A stretch of 64,000 nucleotides of DNA, taken from Gyrodactylus bullatarudis (lineage: Eukaryota; Platyhelminthes; Monogenea; Gyrodactylidea; Gyrodactylidae). The notes under the pieces are model-generated. The model worked only from the letters and a program-made list of their open reading frames with translations, had not been told where the DNA came from and ran no database searches. Where the stretch lies: assembly GCA_012064415.1 (NCBI GenBank), contig SSNU01000005.1, positions 32,706 through 96,705 on the forward strand, in the 5' to 3' direction. The position numbers were made by a program, and so were the translations under genes. Positions 12,301 through 21,142 of the stretch are shown piece after piece. Position 1 is the stretch's first letter, and each line of letters opens with the position of its first letter.

Positions 12301-15300
12301 AAGTGATCAATACATTGAGCAAGTGGCTAGGGATCCTACGGCAGTTGAAGAGGTACCCCAGGTACATTGCTACTCGTTCAATTCCTTCAATTCGAGGATA
12401 ACACAAGTTGCCGTTTCTATTCCATACAAATATTTCCTTATTGGTTATGCTAATGGCCAAGTACAAATGTGGGACTTGTTCATTGAACATCATTTCATTA
12501 AAAATCTTGCCCTTCCCAGAGAACTCTTGACCAGTAAGTTGTTTCTGTAAAACGAGATTTTATTTGTTTATTTCATAAGAATACATGAGTATATCATCTA
12601 TTAATAGATATGTCAACCTTAGTCCTGACTACAGCTACTTAAAATTACGTGTAAGCTAACCTAATTCTTTTCAGATTAAGCTTTTTCCGGAAATTTCTTT
12701 CATTTAACAACTTTTCGGCTCATTTCATAATTAGATTCGAAAATATTTTTGTCCCTGAAGTAAAAGGTTTTTTTTCAATCCAAATTTTAATTTGGCGGTA
12801 AATAGTAGAAGATAATATTTTTTAAAATCTGGATTTCAAAAAATGTTCACCTTTTTTGATGAAAAAATTGAATCATCCAAAGTTTGTAAGAATAATCGAA
12901 TAACTACAAAGAGATCTTGTATATTTTTTTTTATATTTTCAACTCTAGGTTCATCTCTAACTGAAGTTGTTGGCCTTGGTGTAGCTACAAACTCTGGGGA
13001 TATTGTCATCGCTAGACTCGTATCGAAAACAGGTATGTTATTCGAATATTTTTAACAATTTTTAATCAATGATTAATCCATTTGTATTTCAGAAATAAAT
13101 TTAGCTCTCTATAATCCAAGTGGACGAAGAGTTCTCGATAGAAGTCTTGACTTTTTCGTTGAAATTCCAAGGCAGCCTGAGGAAAAATATATTTCAGATC
13201 ATATCAGCAAATTGCCGATTGAATTTTCCACATGCCGTGAGGGCTTAGGTGTCAATTGTCTTTTAATCGGTGGAGTTTCCGGGAGAATTATTTGGCTCAA
13301 TCAATGGACTCTTGAAACTGTCTACACCTACAGGGTAAATTTCATTCTCTTTCAACTAGATTTTAGATAATTGATAAGATTTTTATTTTGGTGACTAGCG
13401 ATAGGTCCAATTTATATAATTCAATGCGAAAAAGTTACATGTCTTGCCTGAGAGATAAGACTCAGCATGTATATGTGATTTATAAGCTACAGTTGTTGCC
13501 AAAACCATTTCTTTTTTTTATTTTTTGGAATATATCAGGCAATATAATATTGTAATTTGTGTGACTACTAATAAGTAATATTTAAAACATTCTATTTTTA
13601 TAATGTTTACTTAACCTTTTCAGGTCTGAGGCCATCCTGTTCAAATCAAAATATTTTGCTTAATTTAAGAGATAGTCTAACAAAATAAAAAACACATTTA
13701 AATTCGAAAAATGAAAAACAATTATTGTACAAGAAAAAAATGTTTTTTAATCATCTTGATATTCGCATTAACTCCTGCATTTTTTTGCAAAATTATGCAT
13801 TTTTCCATCAAAATTTTCAGGGTTTCGTATCACAATTGTGTCAATAACACTTCTTCAATTTATTTTATGGTGTACATTTTTGAAATAGAAAGTTCTCTTT
13901 ATTTGATTTTAATCGAAGTGAAAATAAATATATACATAAGGAATCTTGAAATCATAAATAGTAGTTTTTAAAAAGATTGTGTTCATCTGGGATTTTTTCA
14001 AAAAGGAAATTGGCAATCTGTTTCGTGGATTGATACCTGAAAGTGTTGAGGTTGAGCCGGTGCTTTAATCTGACTGTGGTGGTAGTCCTTGTCAGGATAG
14101 AGTAACGAGAGTTATTACGAGTTTGATGGGGAGATCTAGATTGGCATGAGTGTTGGAGATGCAGTTTTATGATGGCTGCGGTCCTTCGGAGCCAAAGAGG
14201 GGTAAGGTTGGCAATTTGAAGTGCTGATCTGTAGCTTTGAGGGCCTAAGCAGCTGCAGAGCATGATATATTGGATTCTTTCAAGGGCTATGGTTTTTGCA
14301 GCATTGATTGATGAAAAGATGGCTGCACCATATTCATGTATGGGAATGATAAAAGTTTTATAGAGTTGTAGTCTGAGATTTGGGTGTTTGACAAACTTCC
14401 TGAGGAGGTAGGTTCGGTAGTGAAGCCCTTTGATTACATCTGAGATGTGTTGAGAAGTGTTAAGCTTGGAGTTGTAGGTAAGGCCCAGATCGTTTATTGT
14501 TTGGGTAGTGATGTCAATAAGGGATGGTGGGGGAGGTGAATGAGGTCCTAAGAGCATGAGTTTCGTTTTAGTCATGTTGAGTTCGAGGCCAATTGAGTCA
14601 AGTTTTGTTCATTGAGTATGGGAGTTGGGTCATTGTTATATGGGATAATGACTTTGATATCGTCAGCATATTTGAAATAAATAATTTGAGAGCTGCTAGG
14701 TTGAATTTCTGAGAATACTAGATTGAAGAGTAAAGGGGCAAAAATACACAATATTCGGGATGTTAACTTGTTCTTTGAGGAAATGAGAAATGACACTATC
14801 TATCACTGAGAGGAAGATTGGTAGGTTGGAAATGGGTCGATAATCAGATGGAATCGTTGGTTTCTTGATTTTCGGGATTGGAGTGATTTTTATGGATCAG
14901 ATGTATATGATTTATGTGAAACATATTTTGTGCAAACGGAAAATAAGTTTAAAAATTTATTAGCATCATTATCAAAATGGGAATATTTAGATTTCCAACC
15001 TAAAATAAGCATTGGCAAGATCGGTATCGAATGGATTGTAAATAATGAGTAGAAACAAATTTAAGGAATGGATGTCATTTCTGCATTTTTTTCTGTCGAT
15101 TGAACCTCAAATTACAGTACAGAGATACTCTAAAAAAGAAAAGAAGAAAGTGACCATTGAAATTCCGGCTGTTGTTTCCGATTACAACAAAAATATGGGT
15201 GGAGTAGATCTTTTTGATATGCTGATGGAAAAATATTCAAATAACCACAGAACGAAAAAATGGACAAACGCCTTCTTTTTCTGGCTTCTGAACGCCTGTA

Positions 15301-16266
15301 TAATAAATGGTTGGATTGAGTACAGAATACATGCAGAAAAAAAAGAAATAAAGACAACCATGCCACTTATTGATTTCACTTAAAGTATTAGTGATTCGTT
15401 GGGGGAATCAAATAAGTTCCAATTATCACATACAAGTTGTGAGGTTCGAAATCTAAGATCCAACAATTTAGATGTATTTCTACAAAGGTACGTTGAGATT
15501 GAGGAACATACTCCAAGCAATGTTGGTGATCCTAATGAAAGACGAAGATGCAAAGTATGCAAGAAAAAAACTCCTATTTTTTGTTTGAGATGTAATGCAT
15601 TCGTTTGTTTGGGCCAGGAAGATAGTTGCTGGCAAAAATTTCATAAATAAATATTTTTTTATTACGTAACCACTTTTTACTAATAAGTAGTACTTCTTTT
15701 ATAAAAAAATAACCCCACTGAGGTCCATTGGCCCACATATAGGCCATTGCGTTTTAGTATGAAGAACAAAAATTTTTTTTGATTTAAATTTTGTGACTAA
15801 CAACATAATTGTAAAATAATGGCAAAAAATTATATTGTTGAGAAAGGTTATTCTATGTTCGGACCTGAAAGGGTTAAGAAACAATTCAAACATGTATGAC
15901 AGGCATAGATGTGTTTCGTCTTTATTGGGAATCCTCAGTATTGGACTCTCAAGCCTGACGACTTTGGTTCGATTCTCGTCAACGATATACTAAAGCTTAG
16001 GAATCTTACGATCTGTGTTTATGACATGAACGACATAATTTTCATTTACAAACTCAACTAATCTTTTCAACTTTCAGATTAAAGATGTCAATGTGAGATC
16101 AGTCAACTTTCTCAAATTTTTGCCCCGAGAAAATGAAATAAACCGATTTCATTCAGTTGAGGAAATGTCAAACAGGCTTGTAGCATCAGATCAGACACAT
16201 ATTTACATTTTGTCAACGGAAAAATTGATAGATTCAGACAGAGAAGCTATTATTTTTTATGAATAA
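309..16266 (+). CDS. BEACH-WD40 domain protein (LYST/neurobeachin class), multi-exon
   Basis: Giant scaffold-type protein for membrane trafficking. Phase-consistent exons: 5120-5382, 5757-6008, 6072-6317, 6477-6510, 8174-8312, 8410-8555, 8628-8947, 9006-9194, 9254-9349, 9720-10242, 10456-10651, 10723-11013, 11126-11571, 12027-12533, 12949-13032, 13093-13334, probably 15939-16016, and the last exon 16078-16266 ending in TAA. Likely earlier exons are 309-524, 2087-2263, about 2822-3126 and about 3727-3933; the region 2340-3640 is not fully resolved. The PH-like module is on 8628-9349, preceded by the GPYSMRRRAK motif. The BEACH domain is on 9720-11013: MQYPIMPWVIRDF, then KELIPELFY, then LPHWIDLIFG. 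WD-repeat sequence follows (VQMWDL; IIWLNQW). The N-terminal half is unrecognisable beyond helical exons. I cannot separate LYST from neurobeachin or NBEAL. The true start may be upstream. Several introns hold transposons, yet the exons stay open. Confidence 0.82.
650..1758 (-). mobile_element. Pogo/Tigger-like DNA transposon, internally deleted
   Basis: Terminal inverted repeats of about 95 bp (650-744 and 1664-1758) begin with CAGTTCGACC and are flanked by the TA dinucleotides 648-649 and 1759-1760, the classic Tc1/mariner-pogo target duplication. Between them, on the minus strand, lies a DDE_1-type transposase remnant from about 1647 to 1020. It shows IFNVDETSLFY, a GEKYPPLVIG block and FLPANCTSVCQPLD. 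The N-terminal DNA-binding half is missing. It sits in an intron of the BEACH gene. Confidence 0.88.
1020..1647 (-). pseudogene. Tigger-type transposase fragment with one nonsense codon
   Basis: DDE-superfamily endonuclease core. The reading frame is continuous except for one TAA at 1465-1467, between the NCRGS and HYKNRLTVVACCS blocks. A 54-nt GT-AG intron (about 1394-1341) splits PLVIG from YSKKPRCF, keeping phase. The catalytic-region motifs NVDETSLFY and LLADN are visible. The N-terminal helix-turn-helix and CENP-B-like domains are absent, so the copy is not autonomous. A single stop in an otherwise open frame suggests recent death. Confidence 0.8.
4232..4728. repeat. MITE-like palindromic element
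   Basis: Long imperfect inverted repeats (about 4232-4365 and 4600-4728) start with TTGCCCACTTTTACC and contain GGCGCCAAAATCCCATTTTTT. No coding capacity. It lies inside the BEACH-gene intron between 3934 and 5119. Half-copies of the same sort (AATTTGGCGCTAA or AATTTGGCGGTAA) appear near 9440 and 12787. Confidence 0.6.
6535..6765 (-). repeat. Degenerate hammerhead-bearing repeat, copy C
   Basis: About 230 bp similar to 50030-50270; both start ACGATAATATTGTCGAACTTCATC and end near CCCTTCCATTGGT. Read on the minus strand it keeps CCAGG, then a hammerhead-like box with CTGAAGAG in place of CTGATGAG, then CCTGG, then TAAA in place of GAAA. The catalytic core is therefore mutated. It lies in an intron of the BEACH gene. 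Confidence 0.6.
6799..6847 (-). ncRNA. Hammerhead ribozyme motif (PLE type), inverted copy
   Basis: Reverse complement of the motif at 7771-7814. It has CCAGG, GAGA, CTGACGAG, CCTGG, CGAAA, a TGTACA palindrome, ATA and TCTC in the same order. It lies in the inverted terminal repeat of the PLE. Confidence 0.7.
6991..7638 (+). CDS. Penelope-like element endonuclease fragment (GIY-YIG)
   Basis: About 215 codons from the C-terminal end of a PLE polyprotein. The linker region (LNFKGDGLSYELRRKLN) is followed by the GIY-YIG-type core: SNLIYCFQASCGARYIGRTQRR, an IRINEH helix, and the HIVRCGCEANESNF block. GIY-YIG nucleases of PLEs nick target DNA for reverse-transcription priming. There is no ATG; the frame begins with GTG after a truncation point near 6952, so this is a remnant of a larger protein. 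It is highly similar to the minus-strand copy at 28171-28818, so the family is fairly young. Confidence 0.88.
   Translation: MKRTKRIVSEEEVLNEINEIRKRLKENGYPGRFVQKYIKKALEDEATQQTEEEKIEGAIPIFIKLNFKGDGLSYELRRKLNLLVNEHYNDIQLKVVYKTTSLFKFQLKDKLNESEQSNLIYCFQASCGARYIGRTQRRLGIRINEHLSKNSSSIKKHIVRCGCEANESNFKIICKNSSDQSMDLKIREKFYIMKEDPSLCIQKNYTHNLELPWPN
7771..7814 (+). ncRNA. Hammerhead ribozyme motif (PLE type)
   Basis: The core CTGACGAG (7784-7791) and CGAAA (7798-7802) are in place. Helix I is GAGA (7780-7783) with TCTC (7811-7814). Helix III is the palindrome ATGTACAT (7802-7809), and the predicted cleavage triplet is ATA, ending at 7810. Helix II is reduced to one closing pair. Its loop CCTGG (7793-7797) is instead complementary to CCAGG (7771-7775) upstream of helix I. 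Short palindromic helix III is typical of PLE hammerheads that act as dimers. Confidence 0.75.
13950..14890 (-). pseudogene. Non-LTR retrotransposon (LINE) reverse transcriptase fragment
   Basis: Broken minus-strand reverse transcriptase. Visible pieces, in order: TPIPKIKKPTIPSDYRPISN (about 14890-14835), then PLLFNLVFSEI and the catalytic FKYADDIKVI (about 14740-14640), then a frameshift near 14580-14620. Next comes MTKTKLMLLG and the C-terminal connection domain LGLTYNSKLNTSQHISDVIKG with ALERIQYIMLCSCLG. An internal deletion separates the first two blocks. It sits in the last large intron of the BEACH gene. Confidence 0.82.
15045..15650 (+). pseudogene. piggyBac transposase C-terminal remnant
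   Basis: The PGBD signature is SDYNKNMGGVDLFDMLMEKY followed by RTKKWTNAFFFWLLNACIIN. After a single in-frame TAA at 15381-15383 the same frame continues into the C-terminal cysteine-rich domain: CKVCKKKTPIFCLRCNAFVC and EDSCWQKFHK. The N-terminal catalytic region is missing. It lies directly 3' of the LINE fragment inside the BEACH-gene intron. Confidence 0.85.
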
Positions 16267-16585
16267 CTTTGTTATTTTCTTTCTAAATAAAATTTATTTA
16301 CAATTCATTTTAATTAATTATTTTTAAAATACTACTTTAAGTTAGTTTAATCAATTTAACAACAAACCATTAAGTAGGTTATTGATTCAATTTTATTGAA
16401 TTCTAAAAAACTTTCTAAATTTATTATGTCCAGAGATATATCTGAAATAGAAATTCCATTATAGAATTTAGAGATTACTTTTCAAAAATAAAATTTCTGC
16501 AGTGACACGGCATAAAACAAAATTAACTCGGTTCGAACAGACTATCATAAATTGTTACCACAAGCCAAAAGTTTAAAAAATATTC

Positions 16586-17563
16586 ATGGAAATCATCATT
16601 AACAACCTTCAGAACCTTGATCAGAGTTTTTTTAGTGATACTAATGCTAAAAAGAAAAGTCTTATATCAAAACCTGTTTATGTCAACATTACAAGCAAGG
16701 TCACGCCCCCAAAAACCAAGATCAAATACAACATGCCTCACAGAAAATTGGATAGCATTTGCTTGATTGTATCAGATGAAAAAAAGAACGACACGAAAGC
16801 AATTGAGCATCTCTGGAAACTTAAATGGGCGTCCTCTGAAGATGTTTCCTCATTCAAACCAAATGTTACATTTATAAGCTTGAAAGAGCTCGCCACATGC
16901 TATCAGACTTTTGACTCCAAAAGAAAGCTTTCAAATACTTTTGACTTGTTTGTCGTCGACGAACGGATCTATCATCGCGTTTCAAATAAACTCGGAAGAT
17001 CTTTTTATGAAAAGAATTCAAAGTTTCCCATCAAGTGTAATTTATCTGGGCAAAATCTCAAAAAAGCTCTCCACAAATCTGTCAAATCAAACTACCTTAC
17101 CTGTTCTGGTCACGGCTGTTCAGATTCTCAGTATGCCGGAGAAAATGATATGGATTTATCTCAATTAAAAGATAATGTTCTTGCTATCTGTAATACAATC
17201 GTGGAAAAATGGCCTGGCAACGGATTAGAAAATATCAAAGGAATTTATGTTCAATCTGCTAATAAAAGTCTTCCAATTTTTTTGAACAAAAGCAAAGAAA
17301 TTCCCAAACAGCTAGTTCTTGAAAATCTCTTGGATACATCTGAAAAATGTAAAAAGTTCAACAAGATCAAGGTAAAGAAGAATTTGAAAGTGGTTCCCAC
17401 CTCAAATGCAACTTGCAAGCGAATTAAAACTTTGGCCGAGAGCAAACATCAAAAAATGTTAGTTAACAAGATGAGGACACAGAAGAATTTATCTGTAAAT
17501 ATACTGGAAGAGACTACAAAGAGATTGTTGGATCGTGTAGCTAAAGATATCCCGAAAAGTTGA
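16586..17563 (+). CDS. RSL1D1: Ribosomal L1 domain-containing protein 1 (Cic1/Utp30 family)
   Basis: A 325-residue, intronless protein of the nucleolar L1-domain family, which acts in ribosome biogenesis. The L1-like fold runs from about residue 55 to 235: SICLIVSDEKKND, then LATCYQTFDSKRKLSNTFDLFVVDERI, then LGRSFYEKNSKFPIKCNLSG, then the NIKGIYVQSANKSLPIFL strand. The C-terminal 90 residues are lysine-rich and basic, suited to RNA contact and nucleolar localisation. The start is the first ATG after a leader full of stops. The gene ends 43 bp from the convergent ARPC3 gene. Confidence 0.85.
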   Translation: MEIIINNLQNLDQSFFSDTNAKKKSLISKPVYVNITSKVTPPKTKIKYNMPHRKLDSICLIVSDEKKNDTKAIEHLWKLKWASSEDVSSFKPNVTFISLKELATCYQTFDSKRKLSNTFDLFVVDERIYHRVSNKLGRSFYEKNSKFPIKCNLSGQNLKKALHKSVKSNYLTCSGHGCSDSQYAGENDMDLSQLKDNVLAICNTIVEKWPGNGLENIKGIYVQSANKSLPIFLNKSKEIPKQLVLENLLDTSEKCKKFNKIKVKKNLKVVPTSNATCKRIKTLAESKHQKMLVNKMRTQKNLSVNILEETTKRLLDRVAKDIPKS

Positions 17564-17606
17564 ATAAATAAATTTATATTTTCAAATAAAAAATTCTCGT
17601 AATAAT

Positions 17607-18214
17607 TCAAAAAGCTCCTGGCAAGGTTAGAGTTTGATCGAGGAATCTCTTTTTAGAGAAACACAACCACCACTTGCTTGCTTGAGATTCGTTGGCATAA
17701 ACAACCTCGACCAATCTCTGGCCAAGTTCGGTCCTCAACTGTGTCAAATAAGATCGCATTGTGTCTGTTTCGGCAGGGGTCTTGGGTTTCTGATACATAT
17801 TTCCAAGACCTTGAGGAAAGGTAGAATCTCCAGGCAAAGCAAATTTGGATTGTGCCAAATTAATCATTTCTTTGCTTGCAGTCATTTTGTTCGGACACTT
17901 GTTAAACTTTTTCAAGCACTCCAAAATGTACAAAATCAAGTAGACGAGAACTCTATCGGAGCCATTCTATCATAAATGTTTAAGCAAAAATCTTACTTTA
18001 ATCTCATATTGCCTGAAAAATATCAGAGGTTTGAAGTAGAGCAAGGCTTCGTCGATGATGTCCTTTTCCATTGCATCATCACATGGTGCAGGGCCCCTGA
18101 CTTTAGATTTTATTGGCAAAATAGGTAGATTTCCAACTTTGGTATACTCATTCTCAATGAAAGAGGAGTGAAACTTAAGTAACAATAAGCGAGGAAATAA
18201 CTTACTTCAGACAT
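17607..18214 (-). CDS. ARPC3: Actin-related protein 2/3 complex subunit 3
   Basis: Small subunit of the Arp2/3 actin nucleator. Three exons: 18214-18206 (MSE only), 18173-17997 and 17966-17607, giving 181 residues (about 178 in animals). The introns are 32 and 30 nt. Family marks: FHSSF, the KVGNLPILPIKSKVRGPAPCD block, DIIDEALLYFKPLIFFRQYEIK, LILYILECLKKFNKC, and near the C-terminus SKWWLCFSKKRFL. Splicing keeps the frame at both junctions. The ATG is 98 bp from the divergent CEPT1 start, so the two probably share a promoter. Confidence 0.95.
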
Positions 18215-18312
18215 AATTCCTCAATTTGTAATTTTAAACTTTTAAACACTTTTCGAAAATTCAGATTGTTTCACTCGTGTTAGAGTGTTCAATTAGAGAG
18301 GCAAATCAAAAC

Positions 18313-19938
18313 ATGCCCGATTTCTTTTCTCATAACTTACAGCCAAGGCACTTTCGAAATTTGAAAGAACATCAATATGCAGCAGAGGGGAAATCTTTAT
18401 TTGAGCCAGTTTTTCAAAAGTTTTGGGTTTGGCTTGTCGATTTTATCCCAACAAATATACACCCAAATCTGTTGACTCTCTTAGGATTAATATTCAATTT
18501 AGCTTTTACCATTCCACTACTCTTTCTTGATGTCTCATTAAAAGATAATGTAAGTAGATCAGTTATATTTCATTAAGATCTCGCCCATTGCCCTTATTTT
18601 TGGAATTATTTGCATTTTCCTCTATCAAACTCTTGATGCAGTTGATGGAAAACAAGCCAGGAAATTGAAAATTTCGTCTCCTCTCGGTGAACTGCTTGAC
18701 CATGGATGTGATTCCATATCAATGGTCTTATTAACCATAGTTTTGATTGGAACAGTCGGTTTTGGTGACAATCTTTTAGTTTCGCTATTTTTATTTTTAA
18801 TCTTGAATATAAACTTTTATGCTGCTCACTGGCTCTGTTTTGTCTCGGGAAAGATTCAATTCGGAAAGTAATTCGCTCCTTTTTTTATAAAATCCTACAT
18901 TTTTCATTCAGAATTGATGTAACTGAAACTCTATGCGGTCTTATGGGTCTCATGTTGATAAGCACAATATTTGGCGTCAACGTATGGAGAACATCGATAG
19001 GAGTCCAAATAAGAACTCTGCCCACCTTACTCACCGCCTTTCTCACCATAAAATACTTTATCAGTGTTTTGAAGACAATTTCCGCTGGAGGTGTTGGCAA
19101 AAATGGGACAACTGTTGCAGTGAGTTCAACTATTCTTGCTACTACTGGAGAAAAAGAATCTCTAATAATTTAATTGACTTTTTTTGTTGTTCATCTCTCT
19201 AACACAGTGATTTGGTATGTTGTTTCAAGATTTTTAAAAATATTATCATCACCTTTCTATATACTATTTCTGTATATTTCTAATGTTTTTTATGTCAAAT
19301 TTTATTCAATTAACTAATTACAATCTGTAACCTTGGTAGTTTTGCTCATCTATCCCTCTCAGTGAGAGGTTCTCGCCATCGGAATTTAGAGATTTTTCTT
19401 TCCAGGACTCAAGCATCCTCTCACCCGGTATTCCCCTCCTCCTTACATTGTTTATGACCTTGAAGAATGCAAGCTCCAGCATCAACAATGAAAATGAGAC
19501 CTTGTTCTCGTCTTATCCTGCACTCTTTCTTTTACTCCATGGACTTATTATTGCAAAACTTTCGATAAACCTTGTTGTAAGTTGGAAATTTTTTATCGAT
19601 TACATTCATTTATAATTTGTAGTTGAGATTGCATCTCAAGTCGAAAATAACTTGTGATAACTCTTTTTTTCGTCTATTGATCGAATCTTTTCTTTCAACA
19701 TCATTCACAATTAAAGGTAGGCCATATGGCTAAAGCAAAAGTGAAATTGTTTGATCCCATGATGCTTGGTGCTCTTGGAGTCATGATCAATAGTTTTATT
19801 GGGAATCCCTTGAATGCAACCATGGTATTCCTAATGGGTCTGATATTCTGTGTAACTTATATAACTGGATCCTTTATCAGATTATGCCAAGACTTGGCAA
19901 AATATCTTGAATTGAAATCAATCATCTTTATCAAATAA
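18313..19938 (+). CDS. CEPT1: Choline/ethanolamine phosphotransferase
   Basis: Membrane enzyme joining CDP-choline or CDP-ethanolamine to diacylglycerol, the last step of the Kennedy pathway. Five exons: 18313-18549, 18578-18867, 18912-19119, 19406-19576 and 19717-19938 (375 residues; introns 28, 44, 286 and 140 nt). The CDP-alcohol phosphotransferase signature DGX2ARX8GX3DX3D is complete in exon 2 (DGKQAR to LLDHGCDS). Several hydrophobic helices follow. The GGVGKNGTTVA segment and VGHMAKAKV near the end match the CEPT1/CHPT1 group. Choline versus ethanolamine preference cannot be read from sequence. Confidence 0.92.
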
Positions 19939-20234
19939 AAACGTGATTCTCTGTGTTGATTTCATCTTGATGAAGAAAAATTTCTTTCTGTCAACAACAA
20001 AAAACTCGACCAATACATTAATGACAACACACATTTCTGATTGCATTATTATTATTATTACAAAGAAACGAAAAAAAACAGATTCTACATGACCATTATG
20101 TAATGCATCCAATATATAGATAATAAAAGATTACTACTTCTATTATTCACTAAAGAGAATTATTGTATTATTGATAATATTTTATTATTGATGATGATGA
20201 TGTAATAAAACAGTTATTGTTCACCAGTTCAAAT

Positions 20235-21032
20235 TTAAAAAATAATCTTTTCAGTTTTACATTTGATTACTTTTTGACAAATTGTCTCATTAACTGTCCA
20301 CACATTGATAGTTGCATACTCGTTTTTCCATTCGTTAGTTTCAAGGAATTTTATCTCTCTTATCAGGTAGCTGAATAAAAATCAAAATAAATTTGATTAC
20401 TTTTTGTCTGACAACCACTGAATTCTAGTGTCATAGTAACGAATGAGGAGATTATCAACGCGTAAAAAAAACCTTTGGAGAATGAAAAAACCAGAATTCA
20501 TGGCCCTAACTTTGATATGGAGTTCAGATGTTCCATTATCTCCCAATTCATCTTCGAATAGGACAATTTCATCATAAAAATTAATTTTCTCTTGAACCTT
20601 GAGTATGTCAACATTTATTCCTTCTGTAGTATCTTGACAATTCCAATCTCCAACCAAAGTGCCCGTATAAGGAGTAGTGTAAGTCCAGTCATAGGGACGA
20701 GCTTTAAGATAGTCCCCTAGAAAATCTGAACGTGCCTCAGCCCACTTCTTAGCAATCGGCAAGGCTAAATCTGAGGATGTTGTATTAACTAATTTCAGGC
20801 TGTCGATACAATTGAACTCGATGTACTTTTCGCAACCTCAAAAATAAATTTGAAGATAATTACCAAGTGAGATTCTGAGGTAATTTTTATCATAAATCAT
20901 CTCTGGAGGAGATTCAAGTTTGACCTGGTTTTCAAAGAGCTTCCTAGGGTCACCCAAGCTCTCAAGAATATGTCCAGTATCGGAATAAATTTTCCAGGGG
21001 CCCTGCTGATGCTTTAGTTTCAATTCCTTCAT
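20235..21032 (-). CDS. TIPRL: TIP41-like protein (PP2A/TOR pathway regulator)
   Basis: Binds PP2A-family catalytic subunits and feeds into TOR signalling in the known family. Three exons: 21032-20864, 20836-20401 and 20370-20235 (246 residues; introns 27 and 30 nt). Conserved marks: GPWKIYSDTGHI, LESPPEMIYDKNYLRI, RPYDWTYTTPYTGTL, INFYDEIVLFEDELGDNG, and FILQRFFLRVDNLLIRYYDTRI. All junctions keep phase. The C-terminal tail after about residue 205 is short and diverged. Its ATG is 110 bp from the divergent atlastin start. Confidence 0.94.
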
Positions 21033-21142
21033 TGCAAATTGTTTGAAAATTTTGAGGTTTCAAACAAAACTCAAAACCAAAAATTTGATCGCTTCGGTCT
21101 TTCGTTCTTATTCTTATTTAATTTATTTCTTCAAATCATAAT

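Noticed and set aside
17634..17975. 113-codon plus-strand frame
   Set aside because: Lies antisense to the well-supported ARPC3 exon 3.
20043..20060. ATT microsatellite and nearby GAT/ATT runs
   Set aside because: Short simple repeats in the convergent spacer between CEPT1 and TIPRL, ordinary for AT-rich DNA.
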